From contig NZ_LXEI01000013.1 in assembly GCF_001642835.1 (NCBI RefSeq), positions 62,001-126,000 of the forward strand: a stretch of DNA of 64,000 bases, given 5' to 3'. A model generated the notes under the pieces. It made no database searches. It was not told the DNA's origin and worked only from the letters and a program-made list of their open reading frames with translations. Position numbers and translations under genes: made by a program. Within the stretch, counting starts at the first letter, position 1. Each line of letters starts with the position of its first letter. Of this stretch, positions 44,407-53,384 are shown piece by piece. Origin of the DNA: Pseudotamlana agarivorans (GTDB lineage Bacteria; Bacteroidota; Bacteroidia; Flavobacteriales; Flavobacteriaceae).

Positions 44407-44776
44407 TTGTTAAGTATTCTAAAGCCACATCCATATCTGTAAAAAACTTAATTTTACTACCAGTTTGTGAGGTATAAATCTTTACAAGAAGCGACAAAAA
44501 ACCACTAGAACCTACCAATACCGATTTTTTAATTTTGGGTTGTACCATTTTACCCAGAATAGCCATCTTTCTCGTTGTTCCAGGATTTGTTCTAGTCCCC
44601 TTAATATGCACCAAAGCTCTAACTGACTTATCTGGTCGTTCCAACCCCATCGCAACGGCTGTTTCAATTTGATTTAAAATTTCTCGATCGGTTGTTAATC
44701 CTGAAAAATTAATAAAAATGTACTCTGTATTTAAATGGTGTTTCCATACTGGTGGTGTTATATTGGCATTACTCAT
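44399..44776 (-). CDS. STAS/SpoIIAA-like protein
   Basis: 125 residues. The pattern EYIFINFSGLTTDREILNQIE, RALVHIKGTRTNP, KMVQPKIKKSVLVGSSGFLS and ending FTDMDVALEYL has the alternating strand-helix layout and length of SpoIIAA/STAS-like proteins, which act in partner switching or bind lipids. No clear phosphorylatable Ser motif can be assigned. First gene of a coupled pair with the HTH regulator, so it may sense and the partner respond. Confidence 0.6.
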   Translation of the reverse strand: MSNANITPPVWKHHLNTEYIFINFSGLTTDREILNQIETAVAMGLERPDKSVRALVHIKGTRTNPGTTRKMAILGKMVQPKIKKSVLVGSSGFLSLLVKIYTSQTGSKIKFFTDMDVALEYLTSD

Positions 44777-45113
44777 TTACTAACATTAAGTTGGTTTTTA
44801 AAAGGGAGAAATTTATTTCAAATTTAAAATTTATTAATGCTTATAAAAGCTTTACTTCCAAAAAATCAATTCTTTCTACCAAACATGTTTGTATAAAATA
44901 TAAAAAGTACATAATTGCGACTCTGGTATTAATCAGCTTAAGTCCACCCCCTAAAAATCGTAAACGAAAAAAATAAATCATATAAAATTCATCCATAAAT
45001 CATTATTCTATGCTTTAATTCCTAATAAATAGTTAAAATTAAAATTAAAAGGATCTAGATTACTATTCCTCGCGTATAAGAAACAAAAGGTAAAAACAAA
45101 ACAGGAATTAGAT
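44777..45113. other. Gene-free stretch between divergent genes
   Basis: 337 bases between two divergently read genes, very AT-rich. A 74-codon plus-strand frame crosses it (44752-44976) ending in a hydrophobic stretch and PPPKNRKRKK; it starts antisense within the STAS-like gene and lacks family likeness, so I do not call it. Presumably holds two promoters, none clear. Confidence 0.5.
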
Positions 45114-46532
45114 ATGGGAACAAAACAAACTAACGTTGACGAAAAACCGAACCAATTAAAAAATTTAACGACTGGATTAAAAAATTTAATCACAAATAAA
45201 ACGGGGAGAACTTGGGGCTTTCTTGTATTAGTAAGCACTTTTTTATTGATGGCAAATGCTGTTTACCTCTTTTATTTATTGCAAAGTGATTTTTATGAAT
45301 TCAACATAAAACAATCATCTTCTACGTTTGGGATGATTTTCTTAGCTATAGGTACAGGACTACTTGTATTTAAAGTTAGTTTTTTCATATACACCTTATA
45401 TAAATATTTCTGCTATAAACCCATTGAATCAGTTTCAGATGAAGAACTTCCAACTTGTACAGTCATTGTACCAGCCTACAATGAAGGTAAACAAGTATGG
45501 GACACTTTAATCAGTTTAGCTGAGAGCGATTTCCCTGAAAACAAACTACAGTTATTAGCCATTGATGATGGTAGTAAAGATGACACTTGGGAATGGATGC
45601 TTAAAGCCAAAAACACGTTAGGTGATCGTTTAGAAATTTTTCAACAGCCTAAAAACCAAGGAAAGCGTCATGCCTTATACCGTGGGTTCAACCATGGAAC
45701 AGGCGAAGTATTTGTTACTGTAGATAGCGACTCTATAGTAAACAAGGACACCATTAGACTTTTAGTTAGTCCTTTTGTTCATAATGAAAAATGTGGCGCT
45801 GTTGCTGGAAATATTCGAGTTCTAAATAACAAAAAGGCCTTATTACCAAAAATGCTTGATGTTAGTTTTGTTTTAAGTTTCGAATTTGTAAGATCGGCAG
45901 AAAGTACGCTAAACTCGGTACTTTGTACACCTGGAGCACTAGCTGCTTATAGAAGTTCAGCTGTATTTGCTTGCTTACCAGAATGGATTAATCAAACTTT
46001 TATGGGCAAGCCGTCTGATATCGGTGAGGATCGTGCTATGACCAACATGATTTTAAAACAAGGTAAACACGTATTGTTTCAAAGAAACGCATATGCCTAT
46101 ACGAACGTACCAGAAAAATACAAAGGCCTTTATAAGATGTTTATTAGATGGGGACGAAGCAATGTTCGTGAAAACATAGAGATGTCTAAATACGTATTCA
46201 CAAATTTCAAAAAAGATTCTAAAGTTGGAACGCGATTATTATTTCTTAGTCAGTCATCAGAGATTATTATGACGTATCCGTTCTTAATCTTTATGCTATT
46301 TTTTGTAATTGCACATCCTTTACTTTTCATTAGTTCAACTTTAGTAAGCACCCTAATTATTTCAACCTTCTCGATGTTATTTTACGCCAATCGTTATAAG
46401 GTTTCAGAATCATTTTGGGCCTACAGTTACAGTGTTTTATATACTTTTGCATTGTTTTGGATTACGCCTTACGCCATTGCAACAGCAAGTAAGAGTGGGT
46501 GGTTAACACGTGAGCTGGCAGTGAAAAAATAA
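45114..46532 (+). CDS. Family 2 processive glycosyltransferase, membrane-bound
   Basis: 472 residues. Two N-terminal helices (about 33-58 and 70-97), a GT-A domain, then three or more C-terminal helices, the layout of hyaluronan, chitin and poly-GlcNAc synthases. Motifs: DDGS 151-154, DSDS 204-207, GEDRAMTN near 304 (catalytic Asp), and IRWGRSN near 344 in place of QxxRW. It should build and extrude a polysaccharide; the sugar is not readable and no partner genes are adjacent. Confidence 0.88.
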   Translation: MGTKQTNVDEKPNQLKNLTTGLKNLITNKTGRTWGFLVLVSTFLLMANAVYLFYLLQSDFYEFNIKQSSSTFGMIFLAIGTGLLVFKVSFFIYTLYKYFCYKPIESVSDEELPTCTVIVPAYNEGKQVWDTLISLAESDFPENKLQLLAIDDGSKDDTWEWMLKAKNTLGDRLEIFQQPKNQGKRHALYRGFNHGTGEVFVTVDSDSIVNKDTIRLLVSPFVHNEKCGAVAGNIRVLNNKKALLPKMLDVSFVLSFEFVRSAESTLNSVLCTPGALAAYRSSAVFACLPEWINQTFMGKPSDIGEDRAMTNMILKQGKHVLFQRNAYAYTNVPEKYKGLYKMFIRWGRSNVRENIEMSKYVFTNFKKDSKVGTRLLFLSQSSEIIMTYPFLIFMLFFVIAHPLLFISSTLVSTLIISTFSMLFYANRYKVSESFWAYSYSVLYTFALFWITPYAIATASKSGWLTRELAVKK

Positions 46533-46682
46533 AATATTTTCAGTAATTTAAATGAAGTCTTAGAGCACTCAAATATTAATTTCAGAAAAAAAGATAAACT
46601 TTTTTGTAACATTATCTTTTATACCTACGTATAACTATTGAATGCCCTATTATTCACAAATTAAATTACAGGAGAATATTAA

Positions 46683-47546
46683 ATGAGACAGCTAAAAATT
46701 ACGAAGCAGGTTACTAATAGAGAAACGGCTTCGTTAGATAAATATTTACAAGAAATTGGTAAAGTAGATTTAATTACTGCCGATGAAGAAGTAGAATTAG
46801 CACAACGTATTAAAGCTGGAGATCAAATTGCTTTAGAAAAATTGACAAAGGCTAATTTACGTTTTGTTGTATCGGTAGCGAAACAATACCAAAACCAAGG
46901 TTTAACTTTACCAGATTTAATTAATGAAGGGAACTTGGGTTTAATTAAAGCGGCACAACGTTTTGATGAAACTCGTGGTTTTAAGTTTATTTCTTATGCT
47001 GTATGGTGGATTCGTCAATCGATTCTTCAAGCTTTAGCTGAACAATCACGTATTGTACGTTTACCTTTAAATAAAATTGGATCCATTAATAAAATCAACA
47101 AAACATTTGCCTTTTTAGAGCAAAGTCATGAACGTCCACCTTCTGCTGAAGAAATTGCAAAAGAATTGGATATGACTATTAATGATGTTAAGGAGTCCAT
47201 GAAAAACTCAGGCCGTCACGTAAGTATGGATGCGCCTTTAGTTGAGGGTGAAGATTCAAACTTATATGATGTATTAAATAGTGGAGAATCTCCAAATCCT
47301 GATAAAGAGTTGTTACATGAATCTTTACGCACTGAAATTGAGCGTGCTTTAGAAACCTTAACTCCTCGTGAAGCAGACGTTATTCGTTTATACTTCGGCT
47401 TAGGAAATCAACACCCAATGACCCTAGAAGAAATTGGTGAAACTTTTGATTTAACACGTGAACGTGTTAGACAGATTAAAGAAAAAGCCATTAGACGATT
47501 AAAACACACGTCTAGAAGTAAAATTTTAAAGACGTATTTAGGTTAG
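46683..47546 (+). CDS. rpoD: Primary sigma factor RpoD (short Bacteroidota form)
   Basis: 287 residues with no region 1.1, as in all Bacteroidota primary sigmas, whose unusual promoter choice matches the TAnnTTTG boxes seen here. [19 protein letters not shown] (region 1.2), [20 protein letters not shown] (2.3-2.4), [10 protein letters not shown] (3) and [28 protein letters not shown] (4.2) are all present. Followed by two hairpins. Confidence 0.97.
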   Translation: MRQLKITKQVTNRETASLDKYLQEIGKVDLITADEEVELAQRIKAGDQIALEKLTKANLRFVVSVAKQYQNQGLTLPDLINEGNLGLIKAAQRFDETRGFKFISYAVWWIRQSILQALAEQSRIVRLPLNKIGSINKINKTFAFLEQSHERPPSAEEIAKELDMTINDVKESMKNSGRHVSMDAPLVEGEDSNLYDVLNSGESPNPDKELLHESLRTEIERALETLTPREADVIRLYFGLGNQHPMTLEEIGETFDLTRERVRQIKEKAIRRLKHTSRSKILKTYLG

Positions 47547-47581
47547 TATTTCATAATTAATACGACTAAATTACCATAACA

Positions 47582-47609
47582 AACAGTTACTCATAACTGT
47601 TCGTTTTTT
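47582..47609 (+). terminator. Terminator 1 after rpoD
   Basis: AACAGTTA (47582-47589), loop CTCA, TAACTGTT (47594-47601), then C-G and a T-run. Confidence 0.75.
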
Positions 47610-47621
47610 GATTGATGAAAG

Positions 47622-47652
47622 AACCCTCGGCTGATTACCGGGGGTTTATTTT
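47622..47652 (+). terminator. Terminator 2 after rpoD
   Basis: AACCCTCGG (47622-47630) pairs with CCGGGGGTT (47638-47646) with one G-U pair, loop CTGATTA, T-rich end. A second, GC-rich stem right behind the first makes a tandem terminator. Confidence 0.7.
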
Positions 47653-47741
47653 TTAAAAAATTATTAAAAATATCCTATTCAGACTAAATCTATCATCAAT
47701 TCTGGAATTTAAACTCTTAAATTAGCACTCAAATTTCATTT

Positions 47742-48416
47742 ATGCCATCAAAATCATATATAGACTTTTTGGAACTATTAGAAGATGTTGATTCTTTAAC
47801 CGATACTCATTTTCATTTATCAAAAGGTAAAGTAGGTCGAAAGAAATTAGGTTTTTTAACTAGAAGTGCAGTTGTGATGTTATGCGCTGCATGGGAAAGG
47901 TATAATGAAAATTTACTTCTTGAATCAATTAATATCATTTTAAATTCAAACATTCAAGCTAAAGATCTCCCCATAACAATTAAACAAAACATCAGTGAAA
48001 AGGTAAAACTAAACAAAAACAACATATACCCAATTGAACTAGCAGATGAAGGATGGCGAAACTTATGGCTAGGTTTTGCTATTAATGATACAGAAAGTTT
48101 ACATACTCCAAATTCTGACAAGCTAAATCTTTTGTTTAAAAGGCATTTGGGTATATTAAACTATAGTACTTTATGGATAGGAGGCTCAAGTGTAAAAATA
48201 GATAACTTTATAAAAGTGAGAGGAGAGATTGCTCATAACGGGGGTAAGTCTAAATATGTTAGAATTAGTTCTTTGAAAAAATATATTGATTTAACCACAG
48301 ATAATGCTATTGAGATTGACTTCAAAATCTCTCACCTATTGAAAGACCAATATAATATACCCACATGGGATGAAAATTATCATAGGACAATTGAAAAATA
48401 TATAAGAAAGAAGTAA
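47742..48416 (+). CDS. HEPN-domain protein (RiboL-PSP-HEPN / MAE_28990-like)
   Basis: 224 residues, helical, no signal peptide. RSAVVMLCAAWERYNENLLLESI near 41-63 and KVRGEIAHNGG near 159 match the HEPN family of the MAE_28990/MAE_18760 type. Arg160 and His165 form the RX4H motif that is the ribonuclease site in active HEPN toxins. Such proteins usually belong to toxin-antitoxin or phage-defence systems, but no antitoxin, nucleotidyltransferase or other defence gene is adjacent. A possible orphan defence RNase. Confidence 0.75.
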   Translation: MPSKSYIDFLELLEDVDSLTDTHFHLSKGKVGRKKLGFLTRSAVVMLCAAWERYNENLLLESINIILNSNIQAKDLPITIKQNISEKVKLNKNNIYPIELADEGWRNLWLGFAINDTESLHTPNSDKLNLLFKRHLGILNYSTLWIGGSSVKIDNFIKVRGEIAHNGGKSKYVRISSLKKYIDLTTDNAIEIDFKISHLLKDQYNIPTWDENYHRTIEKYIRKK

Positions 48417-48468
48417 AACAATATCGCTATATTTATAAACAATAAATTGAATGCCCCCAAAAACAATC

Positions 48469-48873
48469 ATGCTTAAAACCATATGTTACATTAGCGATTC
48501 AAATAGAGATGTTACTATCAACAACCTAAATGAATTATATTCAGCAGCTAAGGCTAATAATTCTAAAAATCATATTACAGGTGTATTGGTGTATAAAAAC
48601 CATAATTTTTTACAGGTTCTAGAAGGCTCTCAAGAATTAGTCGATCAAACTTTCGATCGCATAAAGAAAGATTCACGCCATAGCAATATTTTTAAAGTCA
48701 TTAACACTAATATTGAAGGACGCATTTTTGAAGATTATAATTTCGGTTTTACAGTGATTGATGACAAAACAGAACTTAAAAACCTCTATGAGTATCTAGA
48801 ATGGTTAAAACTAGGACACAATAAACTCGCCAACGAAGTTATAGGAATGGTAGAAAATTTTATTGAAAACTAA
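48469..48873 (+). CDS. BLUF-domain blue-light photoreceptor
   Basis: 134 residues from MLKTICYISDSN (a start six codons earlier is possible), a single FAD-binding BLUF domain plus a C-terminal helix cap. The three photochemistry residues are in place: Tyr7, Asn30/31 in AKANNSKNHITG, and Gln49 in NFLQVLEGS. No output domain is fused, so it should act on a partner protein. No EAL, GGDEF or regulator gene is adjacent. Confidence 0.93.
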   Translation: MLKTICYISDSNRDVTINNLNELYSAAKANNSKNHITGVLVYKNHNFLQVLEGSQELVDQTFDRIKKDSRHSNIFKVINTNIEGRIFEDYNFGFTVIDDKTELKNLYEYLEWLKLGHNKLANEVIGMVENFIEN

Positions 48874-48927
48874 TCTCTTACCTAACTCAAAACCATTAAA
48901 TTTGTCGAAATTTAAATAAACAGTTTA

Positions 48928-49590
48928 ATGAGTTCTAAATTAATAGCTCCTTCGGTTTTAGCGGCAGATTTTGCCAATCTTCAACGTGATATAGAAATGG
49001 TTAATGAAAGTGATGCCGATTGGTTTCATATTGACATTATGGACGGTGTTTTTGTACCAAACATCTCGTTTGGTATGCCTGTTCTACAAGCTATTTCTAA
49101 ACATGCAAAAAAAACAATTGATGTACATTTAATGATTGTTGATCCTGATCGCTACATTAAAACCTTTGCTGAATTGGGTAGTAATATTTTAACCGTACAC
49201 TACGAAGCTTGCACGCACTTACACAGAACCCTACAAGCTATTAAAGCAGAAGGCATGAAAGCTGGCGTTGCTCTTAACCCACATACAAACGTTAATGTTT
49301 TAGAGGATGTTATTCAAGATATTGATTTGGTTTGTATCATGAGTGTTAATCCTGGTTTTGGTGGACAAAGTTTTATCGAGAACACTTATAAAAAAGTAAG
49401 ACAGCTGAAAGAATTAATCGTTACGAGAGGCGCTAACACCTTAATAGAAATTGATGGCGGTGTTACCAACAAAAACGCAAAAGCACTAACAGATGCTGGC
49501 GCGGATGTTTTAGTTGCAGGAAGCTATGTTTTTAAAAGCAGCACACAAATTGAAACCATCAAAGATTTAAAAGCCATTGCTAATTCATAG
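48928..49590 (+). CDS. rpe: Ribulose-phosphate 3-epimerase
   Basis: 220 residues, TIM barrel of the pentose-phosphate pathway. SVLAADFANLQRDIEMV at the start, WFHIDIMDGVFVPNISFG near 32 with the metal His/Asp, VHLMIVDPDRYI, HYEACTHLHRT, SVNPGFGGQSFI near 140 and EIDGGV near 172. Preceded by TAAATTTG at 48897-48904, a possible promoter box. Confidence 0.96.
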   Translation: MSSKLIAPSVLAADFANLQRDIEMVNESDADWFHIDIMDGVFVPNISFGMPVLQAISKHAKKTIDVHLMIVDPDRYIKTFAELGSNILTVHYEACTHLHRTLQAIKAEGMKAGVALNPHTNVNVLEDVIQDIDLVCIMSVNPGFGGQSFIENTYKKVRQLKELIVTRGANTLIEIDGGVTNKNAKALTDAGADVLVAGSYVFKSSTQIETIKDLKAIANS

Positions 49591-49617
49591 AATAGCTTAA
49601 AATTACAAATAATAAAA

Positions 49618-49662
49618 AAGCCCCGAATTGGTTTACTTAAACTTTTTCGGGGCCTTCTTTTT
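49618..49662 (+). terminator. Terminator after rpe
   Basis: CCCCGAA (49621-49627) pairs with TTCGGGG (49646-49652) around an 18-base loop, then CCTTCTTTTT. Moderately strong. Confidence 0.7.
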
Positions 49663-49744
49663 AATAATATTTCAAAACAAAGTATTATCTTTCTAAAAGT
49701 AAAGTCTCAAGGCAATTTATACCCCATTTCATAGTAGAACTTAT

Positions 49745-50686
49745 ATGTCAAAACACTTAAAAAAAATAATCTTTTTATTATTTATAATTGGATGTGGAAC
49801 ACAAAAAAATACAGGGTTTGATAGCTATGTGTTTCAATCGAAGAAGCAACAAGACAATTATATTAAAGCGTACAATCAAGCTTTAAAGCTTTGGGACACA
49901 CCTTATTCCGAAGAAGACATTCAAACAAAATACGGTAAGGCACATGTTATTATTTCTGGAAAAAAAAATAACAAAGCGTTAGTTTTATTACACGGTATGG
50001 ATGCCAGCTCAACCATGTGGTACCCCAACATTAAAGCTTTGTCCAAAACACATCGTATTTATGCTATAGACTTTTTAATAGAGCCAGGGAAATCAACTTT
50101 AACTACTGAAGCTTTATCTAAAGAAGAAATTGTAGAATGGTATCAAAGTATTTTCAGCCACTACCAATTAAAAAACTTTGATATTGTTGCGGCCTCACGA
50201 GGTGGATGGATGGCTACTTTATTAGCTACACAGGAGAATAATAGTATCGATAAAATAGCATTATTAAGCCCTGCCCAAACTTTTGAATATGTAGACGCGC
50301 CTGCAAAGACATCAAAGGCACTATTTTTAAAGCTTTTCCCAAGTAAAAATCAATTTAAAAAGACTTTAGACGTATTTTCAAAATACCCTAATAAAATCAA
50401 TTCAGTTTATAAAAATCAGTTTTATTTAGCCAATAAATATGCGAAATCAAATACGAGTTTACTTCAAATGCAACCTTTTTCGGAAGATGAGTTAAAATCA
50501 ATTAGTAACCCGGTACTTGTTTTAATAGGCGATCAGGATGTTATTAATTCTGAGGAAGCCCTTGAAAAAGCTAAAGAAAACTTGGAAAATAGTACAACGA
50601 AAGTCATCAAGGACGCCGGCCATTTTTTAAGTATTGATCAGTCCGAAATCGTAAATAAAACCATTACTGAATTTCTAAATCCTTAG
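49745..50686 (+). CDS. Alpha/beta hydrolase lipoprotein with an AxSxG elbow
   Basis: 313 residues. The signal ends FIIGCGTQ, a lipobox with Cys17, so it is envelope-anchored. Alpha/beta hydrolase core: LVLLHGMDASSTMW (oxyanion), IVAASRGGWMATLLA with Ser as nucleophile in an A-A-S-R-G elbow rather than GxSxG, VLVLIGDQDV with acid Asp, and GHFLS with His. Substrate unknown. It is convergent with the pigment cluster and not clearly part of it. Confidence 0.85.
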   Translation: MSKHLKKIIFLLFIIGCGTQKNTGFDSYVFQSKKQQDNYIKAYNQALKLWDTPYSEEDIQTKYGKAHVIISGKKNNKALVLLHGMDASSTMWYPNIKALSKTHRIYAIDFLIEPGKSTLTTEALSKEEIVEWYQSIFSHYQLKNFDIVAASRGGWMATLLATQENNSIDKIALLSPAQTFEYVDAPAKTSKALFLKLFPSKNQFKKTLDVFSKYPNKINSVYKNQFYLANKYAKSNTSLLQMQPFSEDELKSISNPVLVLIGDQDVINSEEALEKAKENLENSTTKVIKDAGHFLSIDQSEIVNKTITEFLNP

Positions 50687-50705
50687 ACTTTATAAGGTGT
50701 TTAGT

Positions 50706-51200
50706 TTATAATCCGAGTGCAGCTTTATCGGCGTCACTAAATTTTTTAGAATTCGAGATATAGTCACCAATATGCATTTTTAAATGAGAACTTTTAATCT
50801 CATTGTAGTGCTTAATTACAAAAGCCTTGTCGCTTTCTATTTCCTGATTATATTTTAAAATTTTAGGTACATTCTGTTGAATGCTTAAACGGATAAAGCG
50901 TACTTCAATATTACTCGTATCCTTTTCAACGGCATATTCAACAAGGTTCACGCCTTCCATAAAACCTTCTTTTTTCTCTTTTATGGTTTTAGCACTTTTA
51001 GCCATAAGCGCTATTGAAGCCCCTTTGTAGGCAACCAATTCATTTCTATTTTTTTTAGTAACACCCTGTAAATCGTTAAAAAAAGCATTTACTTTATTAG
51101 CATCCTGAGCAGCTAGCTTATAAGCCTCTCGTGTTTTTTGTAAATCAACAGTCTGCACACTAATGAATACGCCAAAAAATAATGCTAATAGAAATTTCAT
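50706..51200 (-). CDS. Exported protein of unknown function, end of pigment cluster
   Basis: 164 residues; signal sequence MKFLLALFFGVFISVQ, then a mostly alpha-helical soluble part with FFNDLQGVTKKNRNELVAYKGASIALMAKSAK, suggestive of a helical repeat. Last gene on the minus strand of the cluster, four bases after the hotdog gene. No known family is clear. Probably a periplasmic factor used with the pigment enzymes. Confidence 0.6.
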   Translation of the reverse strand: MKFLLALFFGVFISVQTVDLQKTREAYKLAAQDANKVNAFFNDLQGVTKKNRNELVAYKGASIALMAKSAKTIKEKKEGFMEGVNLVEYAVEKDTSNIEVRFIRLSIQQNVPKILKYNQEIESDKAFVIKHYNEIKSSHLKMHIGDYISNSKKFSDADKAALGL

Positions 51201-51204
51201 AATA

Positions 51205-51570
51205 TTAAATGACTTTATAGTTACTTGATAATTTTAAAGCAATAGTTTCATCAAAGCGTGTCGTATTTTTAACCCTATACCCTTCTTCTGTTTCAGAAAT
51301 ATCCAATTCTAAGACTAAATCGGGTGTTTTCTCAGGATTAATAATAGCCATGAATTTTATATTGCTTGAAGTTGTCATAAACAAATCCTTTTCTACGACT
51401 TTTTCTGTCAATTCCTTTATAATTTGCATCATGCAAACACCAGGAGTTACAGGGTTCCCTGGAAAATGTCCTTTAAAAATATCGTGTTTACTATTTATAG
51501 TAATTTGCGCGGTTGCTAAATGTCCGTCTACCGACAAGTCTTTTACCGTATAAAAATCTTTTAATTGCAT
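51205..51570 (-). CDS. Hotdog-fold dehydratase, His kept, Glu replaced (FabZ/ApeI-like)
   Basis: 121 residues, hotdog fold. KGHFPGNPVTPGVCMMQIIKEL matches the FabZ/ApeI-type signature: His in GHFPG is the catalytic base. The acid position, normally Glu in LxxEAxAQ, appears to be Gln here (MMQIIKE). A single-chain homodimer would therefore lack half of the usual pair; see the finding on complementary dehydratases. Overlap-free, three bases from the next gene. Confidence 0.75.
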   Translation of the reverse strand: MQLKDFYTVKDLSVDGHLATAQITINSKHDIFKGHFPGNPVTPGVCMMQIIKELTEKVVEKDLFMTTSSNIKFMAIINPEKTPDLVLELDISETEEGYRVKNTTRFDETIALKLSSNYKVI

Positions 51571-51573
51571 CTA

Positions 51574-52167
51574 TTAAAAATTGAATTGATAAAAAAGTCC
51601 CAATTGAATACCGGAATTCAATTGCGTTTCATAATCTAATTGCTCCGATTCAAAACTATTAAAAGTTCCTGAAAAAACATCAACCGCCCCCTGTATATAT
51701 CGTGCTTCAAATCCGAGTCCATTGTTTAAAACATAACCCACACCTAATCCAAGCGTAACATCTATAAACGACACGTTATTTCCTTCCGTTCTATTGGCTA
51801 ATCCAACTAAAGTATCATCCGTATCAAAATACAAGCCTGGTGCTACTATAAAATGAAAACCTGAATTTTTAACAAAAAACTTATTAGCTACTGATAAAGA
51901 AATATAATGTAAATCGATGTTCGCTTCCGACATAAGGTCTGATTCTCCTCCATGAAGAGCATAACCTAATTCGGGTTGTAAAGCATAAAACTCTGATAAT
52001 TTAAAATTTCCAAAAAGTCCCAAATAGAAGCCAGTTTTTGTATCTAAATTAGCATTCGAAACCTGGGTAAATTGGGTGCCGCCTCTAAAACCGAAGGTTT
52101 TTTGTCGTTGTGCTTCACATATACTAACTGTGGTAATAAAGCATAATAAAAGAATGCATTTTTTCAT
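51574..52167 (-). CDS. Outer-membrane beta-barrel protein in the pigment cluster
   Basis: 197 residues with signal peptide MKKCILLLCFITTVSICEAQ and eight alternating strands (FYLGLFGNFKLSEFYALQPELGYAL and similar) ending LGLFYQFNF, the C-terminal aromatic residue of a barrel. Porin-like family. In this setting it may be a structural or export accessory for the pigment. Confidence 0.7.
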   Translation of the reverse strand: MKKCILLLCFITTVSICEAQRQKTFGFRGGTQFTQVSNANLDTKTGFYLGLFGNFKLSEFYALQPELGYALHGGESDLMSEANIDLHYISLSVANKFFVKNSGFHFIVAPGLYFDTDDTLVGLANRTEGNNVSFIDVTLGLGVGYVLNNGLGFEARYIQGAVDVFSGTFNSFESEQLDYETQLNSGIQLGLFYQFNF

Positions 52168-52183
52168 AACAAATAAAAAGGTG

Positions 52184-52792
52184 TTAATTGATGGATTTGA
52201 GGGTCATTTTAAACTCAATATTTAAATGTTCAATAAGGATGTGTTTTGAAACATGATCTTCAATTTTATAAAATTCAAATACTATTTTTTCCTTACCGTG
52301 TTTTACGTTTACAATTTTATGAAGTTTTTCACCTATAAAATAATAATAGTCCTGGTTGTCAATAATGGTTTGATGTACTGTATCTTCAGCTGAATTATAA
52401 GCTTTCATACTCCTAATATCTTCGGTAACTAAAACTTTAAAATCCTTTTTTAAGAGATTAATAAGTATTTTTTTGTCGAGATCTTTTAAAATATAATTTA
52501 CTTTAAACACCTCTTTTTCAAAAGAAAAATCAAAGATCTTATTTCCCATTTCGGTAGTAAATACGATTCTATGACTTCCAGAACCCATTTTTTTTACAAT
52601 AAAAAGTCCGCCAAAAACTTTATCATAAACCTCTATCTGGGCTTTATAAACATAATCTTTATCTAGGTTGGAAAAATAAGGATTAATAATCGAGTCTTCA
52701 GAATCAATAACCGTAAAGCCTTGCTTTTTTGAGTACGAAGCACAGGCCGAAAAAATACATATCAGACTAATGGTTAAAAACCGCTTCATCAA
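52184..52792 (-). CDS. Lipoprotein with LolB-like beta fold, pigment cluster
   Basis: 202 residues; lipobox FSACAS after MMKRFLTISLICI. The rest is beta-rich (KMGSGSHRIVFTTEMGNKIFDFSF), resembling the LolB/DUF3261-like lipoproteins found beside LolA in aryl-polyene clusters. It overlaps the start of the LolA-like gene's end by 26 bases, so the pair is coupled. Likely accepts a lipidated product at the outer membrane. Confidence 0.6.
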   Translation of the reverse strand: MMKRFLTISLICIFSACASYSKKQGFTVIDSEDSIINPYFSNLDKDYVYKAQIEVYDKVFGGLFIVKKMGSGSHRIVFTTEMGNKIFDFSFEKEVFKVNYILKDLDKKILINLLKKDFKVLVTEDIRSMKAYNSAEDTVHQTIIDNQDYYYFIGEKLHKIVNVKHGKEKIVFEFYKIEDHVSKHILIEHLNIEFKMTLKSIN

Positions 52793-53384
52793 TGGGCTGG
52801 TTTAAAGATTTATTAGAAAATATAATTTTCGTGTAATCATTAGAGTGCTCTATCATTTTAACTTCAATAACATCGGCATGTTCATTAAACGTGATGTGAA
52901 AAGACTTTATGAATTGTGCTAGTTTTTCATCTTTCGGACTAAAATACACTAAGCTGCCATCTTCCGTTTTAAAGTATTCCATGTGAAATTTATCCTCGTC
53001 AAACATATCCCCTTTTACACTACTAATAATCAGATTATTTAATTGTTTAAACAATTTATTACGACCAACATCAATATCACTTTTACGGCCTTCATCATTA
53101 ATAAAAATCTTGCTTTCTTTAAATATAATAGCATACTCAAAAGGTGCGGTATAAGCCCACTTTACCCAATCGGGCGCTTTAAAAGTCAAATGGCCTGACG
53201 ATTTAATGTCGTTATCTAAAAAATCTAGGTGCTTAAATTGTACAAAATCACTAGAAATTGTTTGAACATTATTGGCAAGCGTTTTTACTTTCATTTTTAA
53301 GTCAGAAGCCTCAGCTGCCGTCATTTTAGTCTGTGCTTGTGCCGATAACACCACAAAAAACATAAGAAATATAATTTTACGCAT
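52767..53384 (-). CDS. LolA-like carrier protein in pigment cluster
   Basis: About 205 residues from MRKIIFLMFFVVLSAQAQ, a signal peptide. The LolA pattern is present: VQTISSDFVQFKHLDFLDNDIKSSGHLTFKAPDWVKWAYTAPFEYAIIF and later NDEGRKSDIDVGRN. Periplasmic carrier with a hydrophobic cavity. In aryl-polyene clusters a LolA-like protein is thought to move the pigment to the outer membrane. The ATG at 53384 overlaps the deacetylase stop by eight bases. Confidence 0.85.
   Translation of the reverse strand: MRKIIFLMFFVVLSAQAQTKMTAAEASDLKMKVKTLANNVQTISSDFVQFKHLDFLDNDIKSSGHLTFKAPDWVKWAYTAPFEYAIIFKESKIFINDEGRKSDIDVGRNKLFKQLNNLIISSVKGDMFDEDKFHMEYFKTEDGSLVYFSPKDEKLAQFIKSFHITFNEHADVIEVKMIEHSNDYTKIIFSNKSLNQPIDEAVFNH

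Noticed and set aside
44752-44976. 74-codon plus-strand frame ending with a hydrophobic stretch and PPPKNRKRKK
   Set aside because: Starts antisense inside the STAS-like gene, AT-rich low-complexity sequence, no family match; could be chance.
49745-50686. Hydrolase lipoprotein as part of the pigment cluster
   Set aside because: It is on the opposite strand and convergent to the cluster; no evidence of shared expression.
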